Shown here in pieces: positions 1-4,659 of a DNA stretch of 6,978 bases. The stretch's first letter is position 1. Each line of letters starts with the position of its first letter. Under the pieces are notes generated by a model. It did not search any database. It had not been told where the DNA came from and worked only from the letters and a program-made list of their open reading frames with translations. The translations under genes and the position numbers were made by a program. The DNA is from JADJPL01 sp049315745 (GTDB lineage: Bacteria > Bacteroidota > Bacteroidia > Chitinophagales > Saprospiraceae): positions 1 to 6,978 of the forward strand of contig JBMOJO010000192.1 of the NCBI GenBank assembly GCA_049315745.1. The letters run 5' to 3'.

Positions 1-35
1 ATTTTAACGATTTCGCTTCGCGAAATCGTTAAAAT
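1..35. repeat. Long hairpin, type A (partial view)
   Basis: A perfect 16-bp stem (1-16 with 20-35) around a TTC loop, apex GCTTCGC (15-21). The following bases GACGTGTCTCTCAAAAT match the outer arm of the type A hairpin at 1372-1438, so the stem probably continues leftwards out of the window. The inner arm sequence differs from the other copy while pairing remains perfect. Confidence 0.9.
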
Positions 36-60
36 GACGTGTCTCTCAAAATAATGTTTT

Positions 61-75
61 GCCGCCGAAGGCGGC
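61..75. repeat. Small GC-rich hairpin GCCGCC-GAA-GGCGGC
   Basis: A perfect 6-bp GC stem with a GAA triloop. It recurs with loop GCA at 1448-1462 and with loop TTC at 6909-6923, always between other parts of the compound repeat. Confidence 0.9.
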
Positions 76-84
76 TAAATACTC

Positions 85-151
85 TTTGTATGGAGACATC
101 TTTTTCTTGATTTTGCTTCGCAAAATCAAGAAAAAGATGTCTCCATACAAA
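85..151. repeat. Long hairpin, type B, perfect 32-bp stem
   Basis: Positions 85-116 pair without mismatch to 120-151 around a TTC loop, apex GCTTCGC (115-121). The arm carries TGGAGACATC and its complement GATGTCTCCA, shared with the hairpin at 1491-1557. In RNA either strand would form an uninterrupted 32-bp stem. It lies about 100 bases downstream of the SAF gene stop and may end or stabilise that transcript, although no U-run follows directly. Confidence 0.95.
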
Positions 152-197
152 TATAATTTGGCGCGAAGCGCCATAAAAATACTTTTCACACAACCCC
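150..197 (+). repeat. 48-base repeat unit with GGCGC-GAA-GCGCC hairpin
   Basis: Starts AATATAATTT, contains the hairpin at 160-172 (apex GCGAAGC at 163-169) and ends in TTTTCACACAACCCC (183-197). Direct copies lie at 1556-1603 and 1608-1655, and an inverted copy at about 1326-1370. Confidence 0.9.
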
Positions 198-256
198 GCC
201 AAATATTATTTCCCAGGGCGCGGCCTGATAGATAGATACTATTTTTTTTTAAAATA
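198..256. other. Short AT-rich spacer after the SAF gene
   Basis: Between the SAF gene stop and the left repeat copy. It holds a run of nine T (242-250) and three tandem GATA (227-238). On the minus strand the T-run reads as A, so it is not a U-tract terminator for the SAF transcript. I see no gene or clear regulatory site. Confidence 0.5.
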
Positions 257-586
257 TTAACGATAAAAATCCTCTGTTGGAGCACCGGTCTCGTGGTCCA
301 AAGAACCTGAGCGCTCGTCGAAACGGCTGCGGATATTGTGTAAATGCACCATATTGCCTTTTTGGATTGCCAGAAAAGCTTCGGCGATTACCACATTGTT
401 TTTTACGACCGGATCACCGGGCATGATGTCGGTGATCGCGATTTTATAGCCAAACCTTACAGGCTCCAGGCAATGGGCCTCTTGTAGCTTTCCTTCCCCG
501 AGTAAGGTTACGGTTCCGACAATGAGGTCGTCCAGGGCGGTGGCTACATTGTCGGCAGGATGTAGCACGAAGGCGCGTTGTTTCAT
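257..586 (-). CDS. Small SAF-domain protein, UxaA-family (altronate/galactarate dehydratase N-terminal-like)
   Basis: A 109-residue protein made almost entirely of the SAF-type domain found at the N-terminus of altronate and galactarate dehydratases, and as the separate small subunit of enzymes such as sulfolactate sulfo-lyase. Visible family signatures are HPADNVATALDDL (residues 9-21), the segment starting RFGYKIAI (44-51), PGDPVVKNN (56-64), and MVHLHN (79-84), which matches the usual VHVHN. The family motif normally reads GHK; here it is GYK (residues 46-48), so one conserved His is Tyr. The C-terminal tail from about residue 86 is charged and not recognised. No signal peptide is seen, so it is probably cytoplasmic. 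The ATG overlaps the stop of the RraA-like gene as ATGA, which fixes this start and suggests coupled translation. The catalytic large domain of a UxaA enzyme is absent from the window. The small protein may work with the RraA-like partner or with a large subunit encoded elsewhere; its substrate is unknown. Confidence 0.88.
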   Translation of the reverse strand: MKQRAFVLHPADNVATALDDLIVGTVTLLGEGKLQEAHCLEPVRFGYKIAITDIMPGDPVVKNNVVIAEAFLAIQKGNMVHLHNIRSRFDERSGSLDHETGAPTEDFYR

Positions 587-1239
587 AGCACGCCATATTT
601 TTTAAATGCTGCCGTTGCGCCCATTCCTGCCTCAACTGCCCGGCGGACAAGGTTTTCGGCATCTGCTTTTACCAGCGCTTTTTCGATTACCGCCCGCTCA
701 TGCTGGCGAGGGATCACCACAATGCCATCCAGGTCGCCAAATATCAAATCGCCCGGATGGATACGGACCCCCTCGATTTCAATCGGCACCCGAAAGGCCT
801 GCACGATGGTCCTGACCCTGGAATCCTGGGCAAAACGCCCGGTACTAAAAACAGGAAACTGCTGCTCCAGCACTTTCAGGGTATCCCGGTGCGGGCCGTA
901 GCATACTGCCCCAACAGCACCGCGCATACGTGCACTTGCTGTCATAATCTCCCCCCAAACCGCACAGCGCTGCATCCCGGTGCAAACAAATACCTCTCCG
1001 GGCCGAAGGTCGTCGAGGGCCTCGGTCATATACCCGAAGGGCTTTGGCTGCTCCCCATATACTTCCGTAAACAATACCGGCATAGCCCTCCCTGCGATCT
1101 TCATATCGAGTTCCATAGGCTGGATAACAGGCGGCAAAAATTGGTGGTAACAGCCAAGCTGGTCCAGGATGTCCCCCATGACAGGGGTATATAGACGATT
1201 TTTCATCAGCGCGAATAATTCATCGTCGGTGCTGTACAT
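583..1239 (-). CDS. RraA-like / HMG-CHA aldolase family protein
   Basis: A 218-residue cytoplasmic protein of the RraA/class II HMG aldolase family (also annotated as demethylmenaquinone methyltransferase-like). Members include metal-dependent 4-hydroxy-4-methyl-2-oxoglutarate aldolases and the RNase E inhibitor RraA. At 218 residues it fits the aldolase-type members better than E. coli RraA, which is about 160. Visible family features are an N-terminal helical segment with DILDQLG (23-29), WGEIMTASARMRGA (95-108), R118-D119 in YGPHRD where the family has its metal/substrate Arg-Asp pair, and PGDLIFGDLDGIVVIP (162-177). The usual Asp-Gly before the Arg-Asp pair is Tyr-Gly here (Y114-G115), a deviation that may affect substrate choice. 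The start at 1239 follows an A-rich leader with a run of nine A, and no clear Shine-Dalgarno is seen. It is the first gene of a two-gene unit with the overlapping SAF protein. Aldolase or lyase activity on a keto acid is inferred; RNase E regulation is unlikely given length and context. Confidence 0.93.
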   Translation of the reverse strand: MYSTDDELFALMKNRLYTPVMGDILDQLGCYHQFLPPVIQPMELDMKIAGRAMPVLFTEVYGEQPKPFGYMTEALDDLRPGEVFVCTGMQRCAVWGEIMTASARMRGAVGAVCYGPHRDTLKVLEQQFPVFSTGRFAQDSRVRTIVQAFRVPIEIEGVRIHPGDLIFGDLDGIVVIPRQHERAVIEKALVKADAENLVRRAVEAGMGATAAFKKYGVL

Positions 1240-1325
1240 CGTACTTTTTTTTTAAAGGTTCTACATTATGTTTAGCGAATTGTATCTATTTAACAGGCGT
1301 ATCCGGGGCTGCACCGCGAAAGTCT
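1240..1325 (-). promoter_or_regulatory. Leader region of the RraA/SAF unit, promoter not resolved
   Basis: Unique sequence between the RraA-like start and the large palindrome. Just upstream of the ATG it has nine A on the minus strand (1245-1253), typical of AT-rich Bacteroidota leaders. Any promoter for the two-gene unit should lie here or in the adjoining repeat, but I found no convincing TAnnTTTG element, so this is a location only. Confidence 0.3.
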
Positions 1326-1484
1326 GGGGTTGTGTAAAAAGGCTTTTTACGGCGCTTCGCGCCAAATTATCTTTTGAGAGACACATCATTTTTGAAATTT
1401 CGCTTCGCGAAATTTCAAAAATGATGTGTCTCTCAAAATAATATTTTGCCGCCGCAGGCGGCAAAAACCTTTTTACACAACCCC
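1326..1484. repeat. 159-bp compound palindrome with 17-bp terminal inverted repeats
   Basis: The ends are perfect 17-base inverted repeats, GGGGTTGTGTAAAAAGG (1326-1342) and its complement (1468-1484). They share the same centre (1405) as the 32-bp stem at 1372-1438. Between terminal and central stems each arm holds its own small hairpin, at 1351-1363 (GGCGC-TTC-GCGCC) and 1448-1462 (GCCGCC-GCA-GGCGGC). The whole can fold into a cruciform with two side hairpins. Size and shape resemble a MITE or REP-type element, but no target-site duplication is obvious and no transposase is present. It lies between the GH29 genes and the RraA unit. Confidence 0.92.
1372..1438. repeat. Long hairpin, type A, perfect 32-bp stem
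   Basis: Positions 1372-1403 pair perfectly with 1407-1438 around a TTC loop, apex GCTTCGC (1402-1408). The outer arm is TTTTGAGAGACACATCA and its complement; the latter, TGATGTGTCTCTCAAAA, recurs with one base change just after the hairpin at 1-35. Confidence 0.95.
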
Positions 1485-1490
1485 ATATTC

Positions 1491-1557
1491 TTTGGATGGA
1501 GACATCTTTTTTCTGATTTTGCTTCGCAAAATCAGAAAAAAGATGTCTCCATTCGAA
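1491..1557. repeat. Long hairpin, type B, right copy
   Basis: Positions 1496-1522 pair perfectly with 1526-1552 (27 bp) around a TTC loop. The stem extends to 1491/1557 if two G-T pairs are allowed. It matches the hairpin at 85-151 in its outer arm and apex, but the inner arm differs (TTTTTTCTGATTTT against TTTTTCTTGATTTT) with pairing retained. On the minus strand it lies about 160 bases downstream of the second GH29 stop and could act as a transcript-end structure. Confidence 0.92.
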
Positions 1558-1603
1558 TATAATTTGGCGCGAAGCGCCATGAAAAGACTTTTTACACAGC
1601 CCC
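1556..1603 (+). repeat. 48-base repeat unit, tandem copy 1
   Basis: AATATAATTT, then the hairpin GGCGC-GAA-GCGCC (1566-1578, apex GCGAAGC), then TTTTTACACAGCCCC (1589-1603). Closely matches 150-197 and the next unit at 1608-1655. Confidence 0.9.
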
Positions 1604-1607
1604 TCAA

Positions 1608-1655
1608 AATATAATTTGGCGCGAAGTACCAGGAAAATACTTTTTACACAGCCCC
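1608..1655 (+). repeat. 48-base repeat unit, tandem copy 2, hairpin decayed
   Basis: Same length as the preceding unit and 44 of 48 bases identical by eye, with a 4-base spacer between them. Two of the four changes fall in the right arm of the small hairpin (GTACC in place of GCGCC) and break its pairing, so this copy looks decayed. It ends in TTTTTACACAGCCCC. Confidence 0.88.
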
Positions 1656-1714
1656 AAAATCCTTCGCTTTGAGCCCATATTCATAAGGATGAGGATTTGC
1701 ATGTTATCGCCCCC
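1656..1714. other. Spacer between GH29 stop and repeat array
   Basis: Unique DNA directly downstream of the second GH29 gene. A weak inverted pair AAATCCT/AGGATTT is visible, but the loop is near 28 bases and no T-run follows, so I do not call a terminator. Confidence 0.35.
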
Positions 1715-3172
1715 TTATCTCTGTAGGATGCGGAAGGCATCTGCATAGCTCTCCGGCCCCGATACCCTGAGGTTCAAAACGCCTTTTTTCCAGGAGAAAG
1801 GTACAGGTTTTCCGGTATTTACAGCGATAATGCGCTTGACGGAGTCGAAAGGGATATCCTTCAGTACGAGCGTGCCATCTGCGGGGCGGTCCAGTGCGAT
1901 CAGGAATATCTCTTCGCCCTTGGCGGTAAAGCGTACCCTTTCTTTCCCGGCACCGGTCGCAGTGGCGATTTTCCAGGGCCGTGTGCCCCGGATGGCATCA
2001 CCATTGGCCTGGTACCAGTTGCCGAGCGCGAGCAGGCGTTCTTTTTGTCCGGGCGGGATAGAGCCATCCGCTTTGGGGCCAACATTTAACAACAAATTCC
2101 CATTTTTACTGACAATATCTACGAACATATCCACCAGTGCATCGGATGATAAGAAGGTAGAGACATCTTCCGTCTGATTGTAGCCAAAAGACAATCCGAT
2201 GCCGCGCACGGTTTCCCATTTTTTGAGGGAGATGGTATCGAGCACCTGGTACTCCGGTGTCGAGAAATCAAAATGCACAGAAGAGCCAAACCCTGTTGGG
2301 GTCATCTCCATTTTATGCCGGTTATTGACCACGCCCCCGGGATTGCGGTTGTAAAAATCTGCGATCAGGGGCTTGGGGTCAAAGGCTGCCGGACTGCCGA
2401 TATCTGCCCACAGGACTGCCGGGTCATAGCGCTCCATGAGTTCCCGCCAGTGGGTATCTATATATCGCACATAAGCTGAATCCTGGGGCACGGCAAGGAA
2501 TAAGTCCTGCAGGTTGGTGATTGTCCGGTCGTTGAAGGTCCAATCCAGTCCGCTGGAGTAATAAAACCCCATTTTCATATTCCGGGCTTTGACCGCCTGG
2601 GTAAGTTCGCCGACGATATCCCGCATGGATAGGAAGTCCGGGTGGAAAGGATTGGGTGTTTTACTCGGCCAAAGGAGGAAACCATCGTGAAATTTAGTTA
2701 CCAAGACAACGTACGCGGCCCCGACCTGCTTAAACAAGTCCGCCATTTCGTTCGGGTCCCATTTTGCACTTTCCTGGTCAAATGTAGGTATAAAGCCGGC
2801 ATAAGAAAAATTTTCTCCATAGACGGAGCGGTGGTGCAACTGAGTAGAGCTGCCTTCTATTTTCAGGGAATTGAGGTACCACTCCGCATACGGGTTATTC
2901 CTGAACCAGGTAAGCGCACCGTCTTTGGCGAGGGTTTCCTCCAGGGTCAGTTTGGTGCCCTGTGCCCAACCGGGCACGGAGTACAGTCCCCAACATACAA
3001 ATATACCCAGCTTGCCATCTTCATACCACTCCGGAAGCGGGTGTGTCGAAAGGGAAGCATTTGTGGGTTGATAACGCTGGTCCTTTGAACCTTGCTGCGC
3101 GTAGCCCTGTACAACGGACAGGGCCAGTATGGCTAAAGCAAGGTAAATTGAAAAAGATTTTGGTTTTGCCAT
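1715..3172 (-). CDS. Secreted GH29 alpha-L-fucosidase-like protein with altered active-site His residues
   Basis: A 485-residue GH29 family protein. Residues 1-25 form a Sec signal peptide, probably cleaved at GYA|QQ, so it is exported. The (beta/alpha)8-type catalytic domain spans about 40-390 and a C-terminal beta-rich domain about 395-485. Recognisable GH29 elements are KLGIFVCWGLYSVPGW (54-69), AEWY (96-99), KFHDGF (160-165), YYSSGLDW (204-211), VLWADIGSP with probable nucleophile D257, VNNR with R285, TPEY with E307 as candidate acid/base, and the VDIVSKNGNLLLNVGPKADG region (351-370). Compared with the family and with its upstream neighbour, the His of IHW is Cys60 and the first His of KHHDGF is Phe161. 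Both were checked at codon level (TGT and TTT), and each needs two base changes from a His codon. Family knowledge places both His residues at the fucose-binding site. The gene starts 7 bases after its paralogue and clearly arose by tandem duplication. It may have a different substrate, weak activity or a binding role. Confidence 0.95.
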   Translation of the reverse strand: MAKPKSFSIYLALAILALSVVQGYAQQGSKDQRYQPTNASLSTHPLPEWYEDGKLGIFVCWGLYSVPGWAQGTKLTLEETLAKDGALTWFRNNPYAEWYLNSLKIEGSSTQLHHRSVYGENFSYAGFIPTFDQESAKWDPNEMADLFKQVGAAYVVLVTKFHDGFLLWPSKTPNPFHPDFLSMRDIVGELTQAVKARNMKMGFYYSSGLDWTFNDRTITNLQDLFLAVPQDSAYVRYIDTHWRELMERYDPAVLWADIGSPAAFDPKPLIADFYNRNPGGVVNNRHKMEMTPTGFGSSVHFDFSTPEYQVLDTISLKKWETVRGIGLSFGYNQTEDVSTFLSSDALVDMFVDIVSKNGNLLLNVGPKADGSIPPGQKERLLALGNWYQANGDAIRGTRPWKIATATGAGKERVRFTAKGEEIFLIALDRPADGTLVLKDIPFDSVKRIIAVNTGKPVPFSWKKGVLNLRVSGPESYADAFRILQR

Positions 3173-3179
3173 AGCCTGA

Positions 3180-4622
3180 TTATTTTGTAGTTATACGAAA
3201 GGCATGAGCAGCACTGGCCGTGGCCGAAACAGGAAATTGGAGCACACCATTTTTAATGGAATACTTCATCGCTTTGCCGGTAGCCAGGTCGGTCAATTTT
3301 CCAGCTTTTCCTTCGAGGGGCAGCCCGCTGATCCGTACGACTTTTTCTTTTGGCGTATCCAGTAAAATGAGGTAAACGATACCGTTTTTGTAGGTAAAGC
3401 GCACGCGTTCGCCGGTGGCAGTTTCGGCCATGGCTACTTTCCAGGGACGGGTGCCATAAATCGCTTCACCGTTCACTTTCAGCCAGTTGCCCAATCCTTG
3501 CAGGCGTTCGAGCTGCCCCTGAGGGATAGATCCGTCGGCCTTAGGGCCGATATTGAGCAACAAATTGCCGTTTTTACTGACGATATCCACAAAAGATTCA
3601 ATGAGTTCTTCCACAGAGAGGAAGGTTTCTGCATCTTCGAGTTGGTTGTAGCCAAATGATTTACCGATACCGCGGCAGGTTTCCCATTTTTTGGAGGCAA
3701 CACTATCCAGGATCCGGTATTCCGGCGTATTAAAATCATAAAATACCGCAGAGCCAAACCCTGTTGGGGTCATTTCCATTTTATGCCGGTCATTGACTAC
3801 ACCCTCAGGCTGGCGGTTGTAAAAATCAGCGATCACCGGTGCGGGGTTAAACGCCTGGGGGGAGCCGATATCGGCCCAAAGCACATAGGGGTTGTAGCGC
3901 TCCATCAGCTCGCGCCAATGGTTTTCTACATATTTCACGTATTCAGGTTGTTGTGGAACCCCGGTGAAAAGGTCCATGAGTTCTTTAATCGGCTTGGGAT
4001 TGAAAGTCCAATCGAGGCCGCTGGAATAATAAAGCCCCATTTTCATTCCTTTAGCGGAGACGGCCTGGGAGAGCTCCCCGACGAGGTCGCGTTCGGCGGC
4101 ATATTGTGTTTTAAAAGGGTTGGGATGGCGACTGGGCCAGAGGGTAAAGCCGTCGTGGTGTTTAGTGGTCAGGACCACATATCCTGCGCCGGCGTCCTTA
4201 AAAATCTGTGCCCACTCCTGTGGGTCCCACTTTTTGATTGCTTCATTAAACATCGGCACGAACCCGTCGTATGGGAAATCTTTACCGAAGGTTTTTTCAT
4301 GATAGGCCCGGGTCGTGCTCCCTTCGAGTTTCAGGGAGTTAAGGTACCATTCTGCATAAGGATTGTTATTGAACCACTCCAGCAAGCTTCCACCGGCCAT
4401 GAGTTCCTCAAAAGCCTTTTCAGTTCCTTTGGCCCAGCCAGGTACGGAATAGAGGCCCCAGTGGATAAAAATACCGAGCTTGGCATCATCATACCATCCA
4501 GGCAGCGGATGCTGCGACAGCGATTGGTTGTTGGGCTGGTATTTATCCGTTTGCGCCGTCATTTCACAAGTAAAAATGCCCCAAGCGAAGAACAATACCG
4601 CGATAAATGTTTTGATTTGCAT
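3180..4622 (-). CDS. Secreted GH29 alpha-L-fucosidase
   Basis: A 480-residue exported alpha-L-fucosidase of family GH29, a retaining enzyme that releases terminal L-fucose from glycans. Residues 1 to about 23 are a signal peptide, with likely cleavage near TA|QT. Cys19 lies inside it, but the preceding residues (IFT) do not make a good lipobox. All expected active-site elements are present: H54 in KLGIFIHWGLYSVP, E91-W92 in AEWY, H155-H156 in KHHDGF, Y198-Y199, nucleophile D251 in VLWADIGSP, R279 in VNDR, and E301 in NTPEY as candidate acid/base. These are followed by WETCRGIGKSFGYN (313-326) and DIVSKNGNLLLNIGPKADG (346-364). A beta-rich C-terminal domain follows from about 390. Length is typical for the family. 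It sits 37 bases after the DUF5916 gene and 7 bases before its paralogue, so the three are probably co-transcribed. The exact linkage specificity cannot be read from the sequence. Confidence 0.97.
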   Translation of the reverse strand: MQIKTFIAVLFFAWGIFTCEMTAQTDKYQPNNQSLSQHPLPGWYDDAKLGIFIHWGLYSVPGWAKGTEKAFEELMAGGSLLEWFNNNPYAEWYLNSLKLEGSTTRAYHEKTFGKDFPYDGFVPMFNEAIKKWDPQEWAQIFKDAGAGYVVLTTKHHDGFTLWPSRHPNPFKTQYAAERDLVGELSQAVSAKGMKMGLYYSSGLDWTFNPKPIKELMDLFTGVPQQPEYVKYVENHWRELMERYNPYVLWADIGSPQAFNPAPVIADFYNRQPEGVVNDRHKMEMTPTGFGSAVFYDFNTPEYRILDSVASKKWETCRGIGKSFGYNQLEDAETFLSVEELIESFVDIVSKNGNLLLNIGPKADGSIPQGQLERLQGLGNWLKVNGEAIYGTRPWKVAMAETATGERVRFTYKNGIVYLILLDTPKEKVVRISGLPLEGKAGKLTDLATGKAMKYSIKNGVLQFPVSATASAAHAFRITTK

Positions 4623-4659
4623 AACGATTATTTTGGGTTAATGGAAGTTATTTTTAGTG

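Larger units (their letters stand above)
1..197. repeat. Compound palindromic repeat, left copy (truncated by window edge)
   Basis: An intergenic repeat made of, in order, a long hairpin (1-35), the motif GTGTCTCTCAAAATAAT, a small GC hairpin (61-75), a second long hairpin (85-151), and a 48-base unit (150-197) ending in CACACAACCCC. The same order and orientation recurs at about 1387-1603 on the other side of the RraA/SAF genes. Compared with that copy it lacks about 20 bases after the small GC hairpin, including one TTTTTACACAACCCC module. It lies downstream of the SAF gene and starts outside the window, so the full left end is not visible. Confidence 0.9.

Noticed and set aside
214..227. 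Intrinsic terminator after the SAF gene (CAGG/CCTG)
   Set aside because: The stem is only four base pairs and no U-run follows in the transcript direction.
46..285. Possible small protein on the minus strand across the left repeat copy
   Set aside because: The frame runs through the palindromic repeats and into the end of the SAF gene. Low-complexity Lys/Ile/Phe content follows from the repeat sequence. The same applies to frames at 1261-1464 and 1426-1614.
1326..1484. Integron attC site
   Set aside because: The palindrome is suggestive, but there is no GTTRRRY/RYYYAAC core pair at its ends and no integrase in view.
1326..1655. CRISPR array
   Set aside because: Repeats are palindromic and unequal in length, with one inverted copy and no regular unique spacers or cas genes.
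4560..4622. Lipoprotein signal in the upstream GH29 (Cys19)
   Set aside because: The residues before the Cys (Ile-Phe-Thr) do not fit a lipobox, and a signal peptidase I site follows closely at TA|QT.
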